Positions 8,999-17,571 of a stretch of DNA of 64,000 nucleotides are shown piece after piece. The notes beneath the pieces are model-generated. The model saw only the letters and a list, made by a program, of their open reading frames with translations, did not search any database and had not been told where the DNA came from. The first letter of the stretch is position 1, and each line of letters begins with the position of its first letter. The translations under genes were made by a program, and so were the position numbers. The stretch lies in contig CAYTFC010000004.1 in the NCBI GenBank assembly GCA_964436955.1, forward strand, positions 6,194 to 70,193, read 5' to 3'. The DNA comes from CAMFKD01 sp964436955. GTDB lineage: Bacteria; Chlamydiota; Chlamydiia; Chlamydiales; JAJFMA01.

Positions 8999-10429
8999 AT
9001 GAAACCATCTCAGTTTATAGGACGTGAAGCCGAAATGACTCGGCTTAAAGGGCTTTTAGAAAAAAAAAGCGCTAGCCTTATTGTTGTCAGGGGTAGAAGA
9101 CGTATTGGAAAAAGCAGGCTTCTTTCAGAATTTGGAAAAGAAATGAAAAGCTACTTCTTTTCTGGAAATCCTCCGGTTCGCAAAACAACAGCCCAAACTC
9201 AGCGAAATGACTTTGCACGTCAGCTTGAGAGAGCAGGTATCCCTGGTGTTAAGCCAGATGATTGGAGTAATCTCTTCTGGTATCTCTCCAAGGAAACTAA
9301 AAAAGGTCGAGTTCTTATTGTATTCGATGAAATCTCATGGATGGGAGGAAAAGATCCTCATTTTCTAGGACACTTGAAAACTGCTTGGGATATGTATTTT
9401 AGCAAAAATCCACACTTAATTATTGCGCTTTGTGGATCCGTATCTTCATGGATTGAAAAAAATATCCTAAGCAATACAGGATTTTTGGGAAGAATTACCC
9501 TCGATCTTGTGCTTGAAGAGCTTCCATTAGAGGTTTGTAATGCTTTCTGGCATCCAAAAGAAAAGCGTATTACTCCTTATGAAAAGTTCAAGCTGTTATC
9601 CGTAATAGGAGGTGTTCCGCTTTATTTGGAACAAATCAAACCAAATCTTCCTGCAGAGCGAAATATCCAAGATCTCTGTTTTACTAAAGGAGGATTGCTT
9701 GTACGTGAATTCGATGAGATATTCTCTGATCTTTTTTCTCGTACTAAAGCTAGACATAAAGAAATTGTCCTCTGTCTTGCCAACGGTCCAAAGGAGCTTG
9801 TTCAAATTTGCAATGAATTAGGGAAAAGTGTGGGGGGGATATTCAGTAAACATTTAGATGAATTGGTAAAAGCAGGCTTTGTAAAAAGGGACTTTACATG
9901 GGATCTAAAAAATGGAAAAGAAGGAAAACTAAGCCGTTATCGATTAAGTGATAATTATTTACGCTTTTATTTGAAATATATATCTCCTAATCGTTCTAAC
10001 ATCGAAAAAGAAAGTTTTTCCACTTTAATAACCCAACTTCCTGGATGGGAAGGTATCATGGGATTACAGTTTGAGAATCTTGTTGTCCATAATAGAAAAA
10101 CTCTCTGGAAGATGTTAGGTATCTCTCCAGAGGAAATAATAATGGAAGGCCCATTTTTTCAAAGTCACACGACTAAGCAAGCGGGATGTCAAATTGACTA
10201 TATGATCCAAACTCGCTTTCTTAATCTATATGTATGTGAGATTAAATTCTCTAAGGGTCTTGTCGGTAATAAAATCATTGAGGAAATGGAGAACAAAATA
10301 AAAAAATTGAAAATCCCTAGAAACTGCTCCATCAGACCTGTGCTTATTCATGTTAATGGGGTGGAGGAGAGTGTTTTGGATGAGAGATATTTTGATAAAG
10401 TAATCGATTTCGGACAACTTTTAGAGTGA
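8999..10429 (+). CDS. AAA ATPase of the archaeal-type ATPase/DUF234 family
   Basis: 476 residues. The start at 8999 is chosen because GTAGGAG (8987-8993) is ideally placed and the protein then begins MKPSQFIGREAEM, the classic opening of this family; an earlier in-frame start would lie inside the stem-loop. It has a Walker A in VRGRRRIGKSRL (about residues 34-45), a Walker B in VLIVFDEISWMGG (about 105), and a sensor-like IIALCGSVSSWI. The C-terminal half carries a winged-helix part and a DUF234/PD-(D/E)XK-like end (QIDYMIQTRFLNLYVCEIKF). These are stand-alone predicted ATPases, often mobile and of unknown cellular role. Inverted repeats lie on both sides, which suggests insertion as a unit (inference). 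Confidence 0.85.
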   Translation: MKPSQFIGREAEMTRLKGLLEKKSASLIVVRGRRRIGKSRLLSEFGKEMKSYFFSGNPPVRKTTAQTQRNDFARQLERAGIPGVKPDDWSNLFWYLSKETKKGRVLIVFDEISWMGGKDPHFLGHLKTAWDMYFSKNPHLIIALCGSVSSWIEKNILSNTGFLGRITLDLVLEELPLEVCNAFWHPKEKRITPYEKFKLLSVIGGVPLYLEQIKPNLPAERNIQDLCFTKGGLLVREFDEIFSDLFSRTKARHKEIVLCLANGPKELVQICNELGKSVGGIFSKHLDELVKAGFVKRDFTWDLKNGKEGKLSRYRLSDNYLRFYLKYISPNRSNIEKESFSTLITQLPGWEGIMGLQFENLVVHNRKTLWKMLGISPEEIIMEGPFFQSHTTKQAGCQIDYMIQTRFLNLYVCEIKFSKGLVGNKIIEEMENKIKKLKIPRNCSIRPVLIHVNGVEESVLDERYFDKVIDFGQLLE

Positions 10430-10445
10430 TATTTAACTTTTTTAC

Positions 10446-10584
10446 TCCCGAAATCGACACATTGCTGATTTCGGGATCAAAATTTTGGTTCATTTTTCGA
10501 TCCCCAAATCGACATTTGCAGATTTATGGACACATTTGAGTTCTGAAAAAAATCAGCAAATCTGCAAAATGTTGATTTGGGGAT
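10446..10584. repeat. Two nested inverted repeats downstream of the AAA ATPase gene
   Basis: TCCCGAAATC (10446-10455) with GATTTCGGGA (10467-10476) forms a short hairpin. A larger pair, 10499-10525 and 10558-10584, has arms of about 27 bases built on CCCCAAATCGACATTTGCAG. The AAATCGACA core recurs in the repeat at 269-350. These could be terminators or the ends of a small mobile unit. The rest of 10430-10659 shows nothing else. Confidence 0.55.
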
Positions 10585-10659
10585 GGATCACTCTTTAATA
10601 TTCCTTCCGGAAGCATTGACATAAATTAATCATAAAAGCATTAAACAATTGCGTCATTA

Positions 10660-11013
10660 TCAAGAGAAACGAGGCGTATACTCAAGATCATTTTTGCTGG
10701 TCAATTTATGGTTATCTCCTTGCTCATATTGAGAATCGTTGATTAGCACTTTGAATTCACATAAATTAAATGACTTGTAAGTTTCCCAAACCCATTCGTT
10801 AGGCCGTGTATTCATTAACATTATTCCCTTATCCCAGCTGAGGTCAGCCCCGCTCCCTCTAATAAAAATACTATTGTTAAATCCCACATCATAATGAATC
10901 ACAACACGAGTAAGCTCAGCTTTTGCTTTCTTTTTATCATTAGTTTGAACAGGACTAGAAGTTGTTGAATTTGTTTCTGATGGCTTTAAGGGTGCGTTTT
11001 TTGTAAGTACCAT
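10660..11013 (-). CDS. Small starch/glycogen-binding (CBM20-like) domain protein
   Basis: A 117-residue protein with a Thr/Ser/Lys-rich N-terminus (to about residue 33) and one beta-rich domain. The pattern from IFIRGSGADLSWDKGIML through WVWETYKS to CEFKVLINDSQYEQGDN matches carbohydrate-binding modules of the starch-binding type. Tryptophans in LSW and WVW are placed like sugar-stacking residues. No signal peptide is present, so it is cytoplasmic. AAAAGGAGA precedes the ATG at 11013. It follows glgC on the same strand by 38 bases and probably shares its transcript, which suggests a role in glycogen binding. The exact role is inferred. Confidence 0.68.
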   Translation of the reverse strand: MVLTKNAPLKPSETNSTTSSPVQTNDKKKAKAELTRVVIHYDVGFNNSIFIRGSGADLSWDKGIMLMNTRPNEWVWETYKSFNLCEFKVLINDSQYEQGDNHKLTSKNDLEYTPRFS

Positions 11014-11051
11014 ACATATCTCCTTTTAAATTTTCTAAGAACTTCAGTGCA

Positions 11052-12380
11052 TCACAAAATAAATCCATCCGGTAGATGAGTCCCACGAGGGACAACGATA
11101 ATCCCATCTCGAATACAAATTTTATCGTTACTATAATTCATCAATTTATCTTTGTTTATCAGCCGGACGTTATTTCCTATACACACATTTTTATCGATGA
11201 TAGCGTGATCAATGATGCAGTTTTCTCCGATCATGGGATTGCTTGGAATGCCTTCATAACGTATTGGAGAAGAATAAAAATCATTACCAATGATGTAGCT
11301 ATTCTTAATGATTGAACCTTGCTTAACAATCGACCGCAATCCAATAATGCTATTGCTAACCTCTGCGGCTTGAACCAAAGATCCATCACAGATAATAGCA
11401 TTCGTGATCGCTGAGTTAATGATCTTGGGAGCTGATAAATAATGTTGTCTGAAAAAAATATGTTTTTTTTCTTCGCAACAATTGAATTCAGGATTAGACG
11501 ACGTCAGTGCAATATTGGCTTTGAAAAATGATTCAATAGTGCCGATGTCTTCCCAATAACCGTTATGAGGATAAGCAAAAACATTTCCTTGGCCGACTTT
11601 AGTTGGAATCAGATGTTTACCAAAATCTTCTCGAGGATCGCATTGGAGCAAATCTAATAATGCTTGTCGCTTGAATACATAAATCCCCATCGAACCAAGA
11701 AATTGTCGTTTGCCAATCTCTCCTCCAGCCATCTTCTCCAGAGTATTTGACGGGAGGCGCAATTGATTTAAAAGTTCTTGTTCTTGAGGTTTTTCATAAA
11801 ATTCAGTAACCGAGTAATCTTCGTTTAATTTCATGATCCCCATGCGCTTTGCATCTTCCTCATTTACAGGTAGTGCTGCAATTACCAGGTCAGCAGAGGT
11901 CTCTTTAGCAAAATCAATGATGTGTTGGAAATTCATGTTATAAATTTGATCGCCCGACAAAATAAGAAAATACTCTGCAGGAGTTTCAGTAAAGTAATGC
12001 AGATTTTGTCGAATAGCGCATGCTGTTCCCTGAAACCATAATTTATGCGTGTGTTTTTGTTCTGCTGATATTAGCTCAATAGCAGAAGAAAAAAATGCAC
12101 CTGGATGGTAAGTGTTAAAGATGTGCTGGTTGAGTGAGGATGAAAGATATTGAGAAATAACGAAAATTTTAGGGCAACCCGAGTGAATGGCATTAGAAAT
12201 AGGAATATCAATCAACCGATATTTACCACCAAAACACACAGCTGGTTTACATCGGGTATTTGTAAGTGGGTCAAGCCGTGTACCGTTTCCACCTGCAAGA
12301 ATAATTGTGGTGACACAATTCATGGCCACTGATATCTTGGTTTTTCTCGGTGAAAGGCAACATTCGGCCATTTGTGTCAT
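11052..12380 (-). CDS. glgC: Glucose-1-phosphate adenylyltransferase (ADP-glucose pyrophosphorylase)
   Basis: Makes ADP-glucose from glucose-1-phosphate and ATP, the committed step of bacterial glycogen synthesis. Of its 442 residues, the N-terminal nucleotidyltransferase domain has ILAGGNGTRLDPLTNTRCKP, FGGKYRLIDIPISNAI and EYFLILSGDQIYNMNF; the C-terminal part is a left-handed beta-helix (GENCIIDHAIIDKNVCIGNN). GDQ-region and substrate motifs look intact. The wording of these motifs is very close to chlamydial GlgC, the best host clue in the window. An alternative start at 12323 (MNCVTTIILAGG) would remove 19 poorly conserved residues; the longer start has a weak AAGG. It is followed by the glycogen-binding-domain gene. 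Confidence 0.9.
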   Translation of the reverse strand: MTQMAECCLSPRKTKISVAMNCVTTIILAGGNGTRLDPLTNTRCKPAVCFGGKYRLIDIPISNAIHSGCPKIFVISQYLSSSLNQHIFNTYHPGAFFSSAIELISAEQKHTHKLWFQGTACAIRQNLHYFTETPAEYFLILSGDQIYNMNFQHIIDFAKETSADLVIAALPVNEEDAKRMGIMKLNEDYSVTEFYEKPQEQELLNQLRLPSNTLEKMAGGEIGKRQFLGSMGIYVFKRQALLDLLQCDPREDFGKHLIPTKVGQGNVFAYPHNGYWEDIGTIESFFKANIALTSSNPEFNCCEEKKHIFFRQHYLSAPKIINSAITNAIICDGSLVQAAEVSNSIIGLRSIVKQGSIIKNSYIIGNDFYSSPIRYEGIPSNPMIGENCIIDHAIIDKNVCIGNNVRLINKDKLMNYSNDKICIRDGIIVVPRGTHLPDGFIL

Positions 12381-12550
12381 TGGGGACCTTGGGTTCTTTA
12401 GGGTAAATAATAATTTTTATTTAACACATAGCAATTTTTAAACGAAGACAATTCCCTCTATTTCCTTCACTGTAGGCAATTAAGGGATGTCAAATTCTGC
12501 ATAATTTGAATTCACGTGTTATGCAATCCGCTCTTGCGTTCAGGAAACTT

Positions 12551-13534
12551 CTAAGATATTAAATTTACTTTTTTACTCGCATTATCTGCGCGCGAGGACT
12601 TGTCATAAGCATAAACCATTTCTGCGGTGGAATGCCCTGTTACACGCATGATATCGCTGTCTTGGAATCCTTGCTGCTTAAGGTAGGTGACAGCGGAAGC
12701 TCTCAACACGTGTGGAGAAACTTTAAATGGAATTCCAGCAGCCTTCCCAGCTTTTGCAAAAGTTACAGCTACCTGATTGATCATGACAGAATTTCCCGAT
12801 CTGGTTACAAATACCTGACCCGTTCTTTCTCCAATGTAGTCTTTAAGGCGCTTCATGATGCTCTCTGAATATGTAATCACAGTCTCTTTCTTGAGCCGTC
12901 TCATTTTCGACTGAATAAATGTAATCTCACAGCGCTCCCAATCAATTTGGTTGGTTTGCAAGGAGAGCACTTCATTAACCCTCTTGCCACCTTGTAAGAT
13001 CACTTTTCCAATCAAGCAATCGCGAGGATTGATCTTCTCTAGTTCTTTGAAGAATAGAATCCACTGCGCTTGAGTCATCGCATGTGTTTTAACCTTCTCA
13101 TATACGCTAAAGAAGGTCTTTGCGTTTCCTTCTTTATTTGGAATGGCCTTTTTTATCACACCTTCAAGACGACGGCTCAAAAATCCCGTAAATGAAATAT
13201 AACAGGCGGCGCGTGCTTGTCTGGTAGATTCTGCCCAATCCTGAAAAAGTTTGATACGGTCAATAATGCCTTCATGATTGATCAGCGCAAACTGTTGTAA
13301 GCTGATTAGGGGATTAAGCCATCCGAATTCGACCAATTTTTTCATGCCGGATCTATAGCTAAGCTGCGTTTTTGGACTTAAAGTCGTCAGCCAATAGGAA
13401 ATGGCTTCTTCGACAGAAATCTCATCCAATTTCTTCCAGACCAAATTAGCTTTGAAAGAGGCGGCTTGCTCATAGGTCTCCAAATTGGAGGGAATAGGAA
13501 GCTCCAAAACTGCTGGCATTAGAGTCATAGCCAT
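12551..13534 (-). CDS. Tyrosine recombinase / phage integrase
   Basis: A site-specific recombinase of 327 residues with an N-terminal SAM-like core-binding domain (about 35-125) and a C-terminal catalytic domain. Catalytic residues can be placed: R185 in GGKRVNEVL, K210 in FIQSKMRR, H275 and R278 in HVLR, H301 in VTGHS and the tyrosine at 308 or 310. It may resolve replicon multimers or integrate the element; chlamydial plasmids carry two integrase-like genes of this general kind. Its start overlaps the end of the 61-residue upstream gene by 10 bases, so the two are co-translated. No duplicated att core was recognised nearby. Confidence 0.9.
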   Translation of the reverse strand: MAMTLMPAVLELPIPSNLETYEQAASFKANLVWKKLDEISVEEAISYWLTTLSPKTQLSYRSGMKKLVEFGWLNPLISLQQFALINHEGIIDRIKLFQDWAESTRQARAACYISFTGFLSRRLEGVIKKAIPNKEGNAKTFFSVYEKVKTHAMTQAQWILFFKELEKINPRDCLIGKVILQGGKRVNEVLSLQTNQIDWERCEITFIQSKMRRLKKETVITYSESIMKRLKDYIGERTGQVFVTRSGNSVMINQVAVTFAKAGKAAGIPFKVSPHVLRASAVTYLKQQGFQDSDIMRVTGHSTAEMVYAYDKSSRADNASKKVNLIS

Positions 13535-13710
13535 TGCTTCCTTTCACAAAGACCTTCGAATAATTTTTTATACTCTTCTCTGCACATCACTTCTTGGATG
13601 GGGGAACTTGGCTCGGTCTTGATGATGGTAAGATCAATTTTTTTCTGAGATTTTTTCGTTTCAGGAATTTTTTCATGAGACTTTGAGTCTTTGGGTTCAT
13701 TTTTTGGCAT
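13525..13710 (-). CDS. Small charged protein co-transcribed with the integrase
   Basis: 61 residues, rich in Lys, Glu and Ser (MPKNEPKDSKSHEKIPETKK), with no recognised domain. The ATG at 13710 is preferred because GAGGTG lies just upstream; a longer frame to 13806 would run through a perfect palindrome at 13722-13749. Its 3' end overlaps the integrase start. It could be an accessory or regulatory partner of the integrase; that is inference. Confidence 0.5.
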   Translation of the reverse strand: MPKNEPKDSKSHEKIPETKKSQKKIDLTIIKTEPSSPIQEVMCREEYKKLFEGLCERKQWL

Positions 13711-13721
13711 CGACACCTCAA

Positions 13722-13749
13722 CTTGTTTATAAGCGGCTTTATAAACAAG
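13722..13749. promoter_or_regulatory. Palindromic operator candidate before the integrase operon
   Basis: CTTGTTTATAA (13722-13732) and TTATAAACAAG (13739-13749) are perfect inverted arms with a 6-base spacer, ending 11 bases before the start at 13710. They share core and spacing with 460-485. Binding here would block translation or transcription of the integrase pair. Confidence 0.6.
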
Positions 13750-13940
13750 AAAAGATAGCTCAAAAAATCTTTCGTGGCAACTTGAAGTTTTGATGGTTAC
13801 AAACATTTTACAGCAAGTCGCTTTAGCTATTCCATATTTAATGCGTTTTTCAATCTTTAATGCTAAATGCCTATTGACCTCTAATCGCCTTATCTTTTAT
13901 ACCTCTTATTTCTACCTCGTTAAGGAGGCTAAGTAATGAC

Positions 13941-14198
13941 ATGAGCGAAGAAGTTCAAGAGCTAGTACAGCAAACCACTAAAGATATCAGTAGCCAAGAT
14001 GATCAATTAGTAGTCAGTCGCCGCAACAAGAAAAAAATCAAAGCTACTATTTATCTGACCGAGGAAGCAGAGCAAGCATTTACTGAGCTTTATATCCATC
14101 GCTTGCGCAAAGATAGAAAGATCGACCGCTCGGTCATTGCTTGCGATGCCATTCAGATGCTTTACGAAAAAGAATGTCTGGAAGCTGCTTCGAATTAG
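13941..14198 (+). CDS. Small plasmid protein with RHH-like C-terminus
   Basis: An 85-residue protein. Residues 33-78 (KATIYLTEEAEQAFTELYIH onward) align by eye with the C-terminus of the ParA-linked protein at 43635-44135 (MTFNLTEDIYKAFNDLYANR), including the following GRKxxxSEMICEAIQ-like helix. Both look like ribbon-helix-helix DNA-binding domains preceded by a flexible arm. AAGGAGG (13922-13928) precedes the start; an earlier ATG at 13936 stops at once. It converges with abiEii, the stop codons overlapping by 4 bases. A partition-adaptor or repressor role is inference. Confidence 0.7.
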   Translation: MSEEVQELVQQTTKDISSQDDQLVVSRRNKKKIKATIYLTEEAEQAFTELYIHRLRKDRKIDRSVIACDAIQMLYEKECLEAASN

Positions 14199-15055
14199 AA
14201 GAATGCGTTTTCTTTCAGCCATTGGTTCAGGACTGAAATCACATCCTCTATCGATTCAGGCAGTTTGAGAGCGCCTTTTTTCGCTTTGATTTTTCTACGG
14301 TAGGGAGTCCAGTTTTTCTCAAGCGTTTCTAAAGCATCCATGCCGAATGCAACCGGTAGTTTCTTCAGAAGAGTTTTTCTGTGGTGGAAAACCAGCTGGA
14401 CGGCTTTCTTTGCAAGAGAGCTGTCGAGAACATCTAAGCGAACTAGCGAGTACAGGTCATGGAAATCTTTCATCCTGGTGTTGCCTCCTCCTCTGAAAAC
14501 AACCGTTTCTAATTTCTCTGCAAAAATGAATTCCTTCGGATAGCAATGCAGAGAAATTCTGCTTTCAAAGAGAGGGCCTTTCGATGTGGCAGTCAAATCC
14601 ATGGGATATTCAATTGGCTCCACGCGGTCGCCGAATCCTAAATCCATGCGCATGACCGTCTTGGTGGCGCCGAACAATGCCTGCAGCGTAATTTCAGCTC
14701 CTGTGTATGCGAGCTGCGAATGATCGAGGATCTTGATTTTAGCCACTTCGAAGGCAAAGCTATCATTAGCATTGATATCGCAGATCGCTTGCAACACAGT
14801 TCTTAAAGACTCTTCAGTATTCGATAGCTTTTGAATGAAGAAGTCAAGATCCTGCGTCTCCCTTCCAAGATGGATGTATTTTGCCAGGAGGGATCCTCCT
14901 TTCAGAACAAATTTTTCCCTGTAAATAGAACGCGCTAAACGGGTCAAAAATCTCTCTAAGATCAGATTCCTCCAAAGTTCTGCAAAGGTTGTTTCCCGCT
15001 CCTTGGCCAGTGCTTTGATTTTCTCTTTGATTGATTGTTCGATTGCAGATTTCAT
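14195..15055 (-). CDS. abiEii: AbiEii-family nucleotidyltransferase toxin, cassette 1
   Basis: The toxin half of a type IV AbiE system, which stops growth or aborts phage infection by nucleotidyl transfer; 286 residues. The nucleotidyltransferase signature is FVLKGGSLLAKYI followed by GRETQDLDFFIQ, and a later helical part carries KEFIFAEKLETVV and RMKDFHDLYSLV, typical of the family. It overlaps the antitoxin gene by 4 bases (ATGA). It is clearly paralogous to the toxin at 19833-20705. A role in plasmid stability or superinfection defence follows from the family. Confidence 0.9.
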   Translation of the reverse strand: MKSAIEQSIKEKIKALAKERETTFAELWRNLILERFLTRLARSIYREKFVLKGGSLLAKYIHLGRETQDLDFFIQKLSNTEESLRTVLQAICDINANDSFAFEVAKIKILDHSQLAYTGAEITLQALFGATKTVMRMDLGFGDRVEPIEYPMDLTATSKGPLFESRISLHCYPKEFIFAEKLETVVFRGGGNTRMKDFHDLYSLVRLDVLDSSLAKKAVQLVFHHRKTLLKKLPVAFGMDALETLEKNWTPYRRKIKAKKGALKLPESIEDVISVLNQWLKENAFF

Positions 15056-15648
15056 AGTGTAAACGCCGAAATGTAAGGAGTTAAGTCGACTCTAAGCTTC
15101 TTCGCATATCTTAGAAGCTTGTCGATATCCGGTTTTCTATCTTTGCTTGTCTTTAAATAAGCTTGCAAGGCCTTTAAAGCGGTTTCCTTGTCCAGATAGC
15201 GGAAAGAGTCCACGACAGTCCGTTCCCGATCGAAAATTTTGAGCTTCTGGCTGCCGATTTTAATCGTGGTCTGTCCAAAAGAGATGTTCCGCATCCGGAC
15301 GATGTGAGCATTTTCCCTGGCAGGGGAGGTGGTGGCATGCGGAATAGCAATCCAAAATTCCCTCATGATTTCATCCGTTAAACCGTAATAGCATAGAGCA
15401 GAAATGAGACAGATGACCCCATTCGGGATGCTCAAAGTAGTAACCGCGAGATCTTCCCATTCGAATTCGGAGTCAAAATCAAGGTCGGTGATTTTATACA
15501 TCCCTTTGCTGACCCGCTCGATCTGCCCCTTCGTGCAAAAATAGGCAAGCATCCGGGGAGGGATTCCTGCTTTCCTTCCTTCTGCGGAAGAAAAAACTGC
15601 TTTTTTGGACAGCGCTTTGAGCGCGGCTGAGTACTTGGATCTTATCAT
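15052..15648 (-). CDS. abiEi: AbiEi-family antitoxin / autorepressor, cassette 1
   Basis: 198 residues. The N-terminal winged helix (about residues 1-60, with RMLAYFCTKGQIERVSKGMY) binds DNA, and the C-terminal AbiEi_1 domain (GVICLISALCYYGLTDEIMR, IFDRERTVVDSFRYL) neutralises the toxin. Known AbiEi proteins repress their own promoter through inverted repeats. Here a 19-bp perfect inverted repeat begins 6 bases before the start codon, consistent with negative autoregulation. No Shine-Dalgarno is visible, because the operator occupies that position. Confidence 0.9.
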   Translation of the reverse strand: MIRSKYSAALKALSKKAVFSSAEGRKAGIPPRMLAYFCTKGQIERVSKGMYKITDLDFDSEFEWEDLAVTTLSIPNGVICLISALCYYGLTDEIMREFWIAIPHATTSPARENAHIVRMRNISFGQTTIKIGSQKLKIFDRERTVVDSFRYLDKETALKALQAYLKTSKDRKPDIDKLLRYAKKLRVDLTPYISAFTL

Positions 15649-15654
15649 ACCCGT

Positions 15655-15703
15655 AATGTAACAGAAAAACCCATTAACGGCAACTGGGTTTTTCTGTTAC
15701 ATT
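15655..15703. promoter_or_regulatory. AbiEi operator, perfect 19-bp inverted repeat
   Basis: AATGTAACAGAAAAACCCA (15655-15673) and its exact complement (15685-15703) are separated by 11 bases. It sits 6 bases before abiEi, as in known AbiE autoregulation. It also lies between abiEi and the end of terL, and could act as a terminator for the packaging operon. Confidence 0.78.
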
Positions 15704-15752
15704 TTCACTCGTGGAATTCATTAATAAATCTTTTTAAAATAAGGATGTTATA

Positions 15753-17102
15753 TCAAAGAGTTGTCAAAGCGGTCAGGTCATATGTCGAATCAGTAAGCAT
15801 CAAAAAAGCACCGCTCAGAGCATCAACAATATCATCATGGCTTCCTTCAGGGAAATTTTCCACCTCTCTTAAAAAATCTTCGTTCCAGGACGCCTGCAGG
15901 ATCTTGATATTTCCAGCCTCTGCCTGAGAAGAGACAGGGAGAGCTCTCGTTACTTTGTCCTGGGTAGCTTTGAATGTCTTCACGTTATACCCTTGAAGCA
16001 TTCTAACGAGATAATCTGCTTCGCTTATTCCAGCCTGGCCAGGATCCTGCTCGATACCAATCCTTATCGAAACGCCATCTTGACTTGCCGTATTTTTGAT
16101 GGCATTTTGAACCCCTAAAGGACTTTGCTGAATTCTTACCATATCGGTGATGTACAAGATGTTATTTTTATCCTTTTCAAGACGCAGCCCGACAGTATAA
16201 TCCGGGTCATTGCTTTCAGTCTTTTTCGTTGCAGCTCGATCCCAATAGCGTACAGCTTTTAAACCTCCTTTTGGAATGGCTTTGACGACTTCAAAGAAGC
16301 TTCTCTGGAAGAACATGCCAGCTGTTGGTCGCACATTCCAATTTCCCATTAGCAGCTGCTCGCGTTCAAATCGAGGTAATGCTTTAAGGTTCGCGAGATA
16401 TCCCGGATCTTTTTCAAGCAGGATTTTATTGTCATGCACAGTTGATGCCACAAAGGAAACACTCTTAGGCAGGCAGCTCGGATCCTTTTCTATCAATTCT
16501 TCGCGGCTAGATCCCCAAATTGTTTGGTCATTCTGAATAAAGAACCAGCGAGTCTTTCCACTACGTGAGGGGATTGGGTATCCCGATTTTTCATCAATCC
16601 ACCACGAAATAAATTGCCGGACCCAGGAGTCTGTATCCGGGTTGGTGGTGGCTCTAATATAGGGTTTCACTCCGCAAGTGGACCGATTCCTTGAGAGCAT
16701 ATAGACAAATTGCTGCCATGAAAAATGAGTTAGCTCATCAAACCCGACAAGGGGAATCTGTGAGCCTTGCCAGTCAAAGCGTGTTTTATCATGCTCTAGG
16801 TGAGCGAATTTGACTTTGCCATTTCCTTGGAAATCCCATTCAAGAGTGGACTCCTTAGGAGTTCCGTTCGCATGAACAAAAAGTTCGCAGCTTGTATCCC
16901 ATAAGCCGCCTGGATTGCGGACTTGAGTGCTGTTTCTTCTGAATATTACAGCAGAGAATCCGGGAACATTTCTATGTCGCAGGCATTCCATTAAAAGAGC
17001 CCAAGTTTTGCCGCCTCCAGCAGCTCCACCATAAATGACAATATCCGCCGAAGCATTCAAGAACTGGTATTGAGGACCTTTCTGAGGTATGATTTTAGGC
17101 AT
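15753..17102 (-). CDS. terL: Phage terminase large subunit
   Basis: The packaging motor and nuclease that fills phage heads with DNA; 449 residues, normal length. The ATPase domain has a Walker A GGAAGGGKT (residues 25-33) and a Walker B in PLVGFDELTHF (about 120). The RNase-H-like nuclease domain has acidic positions in RYWDRAATK, GIEQDPGQAG and HDDIVDALSGAF. All key motifs look intact, so the gene is probably functional. Its start overlaps the small-subunit gene by 8 bases. A terminase on a replicon with its own Rep and ParA is a main reason for the phage-plasmid interpretation. Confidence 0.93.
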   Translation of the reverse strand: MPKIIPQKGPQYQFLNASADIVIYGGAAGGGKTWALLMECLRHRNVPGFSAVIFRRNSTQVRNPGGLWDTSCELFVHANGTPKESTLEWDFQGNGKVKFAHLEHDKTRFDWQGSQIPLVGFDELTHFSWQQFVYMLSRNRSTCGVKPYIRATTNPDTDSWVRQFISWWIDEKSGYPIPSRSGKTRWFFIQNDQTIWGSSREELIEKDPSCLPKSVSFVASTVHDNKILLEKDPGYLANLKALPRFEREQLLMGNWNVRPTAGMFFQRSFFEVVKAIPKGGLKAVRYWDRAATKKTESNDPDYTVGLRLEKDKNNILYITDMVRIQQSPLGVQNAIKNTASQDGVSIRIGIEQDPGQAGISEADYLVRMLQGYNVKTFKATQDKVTRALPVSSQAEAGNIKILQASWNEDFLREVENFPEGSHDDIVDALSGAFLMLTDSTYDLTALTTL

Positions 17103-17571
17103 GGGGGTCCTCCACTTTTTCTTCTATGCAGTCGCCTCTGCCGTTATCGGGAATGTAAATCTGAACAGGATCTTCTCCTTTGACAATTGTTTCTGTGACA
17201 ATAGTTTCTCTTTGGCCAAGCCATATTTTTCCAAGCCAGATAGCCATGGTTGCGCTGTGCTCAGCTTGCTGAAATTGATAACGGCGAAGGGAGAGTTTAT
17301 GACGCCCATTGCACCTTTTTCTTAGCTCCGCAAAACCCATACCAAAAGCCTCCCTCAACCTTCGATCCAAGGTATCGACGCTGACTCGAAAAGAGCCCGC
17401 AATTTCTTCAGCTGTCGCTTGCATTTCAGTCCAATAAAGCACTTGATCAAGATTGATCTCTTTTGCAGGCACGATTCCTTTCCATTCAGCAGGAGGGGAG
17501 TTCGGGTCCACTGGAGGTTTAACCGTTTTCTTAGGCCGGCCGTTTGGCCGGCCTGTAGGCTTTCTAGGCAT
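17095..17571 (-). CDS. terS: Phage terminase small subunit
   Basis: Recognises the phage DNA and loads the large subunit. 158 residues from the ATG at 17571, which lies inside the end of the methyltransferase gene and has GGTGAAG upstream; an alternative start at 17583 adds four residues. The N-terminus is basic and proline-rich. It is followed by a helix-turn-helix region (ATAEEIAGSFRVSVDTLDRR, about 55-75), the usual DNA-binding part, and a C-terminal tail likely to contact TerL. Confidence 0.82.
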   Translation of the reverse strand: MPRKPTGRPNGRPKKTVKPPVDPNSPPAEWKGIVPAKEINLDQVLYWTEMQATAEEIAGSFRVSVDTLDRRLREAFGMGFAELRKRCNGRHKLSLRRYQFQQAEHSATMAIWLGKIWLGQRETIVTETIVKGEDPVQIYIPDNGRGDCIEEKVEDPHA

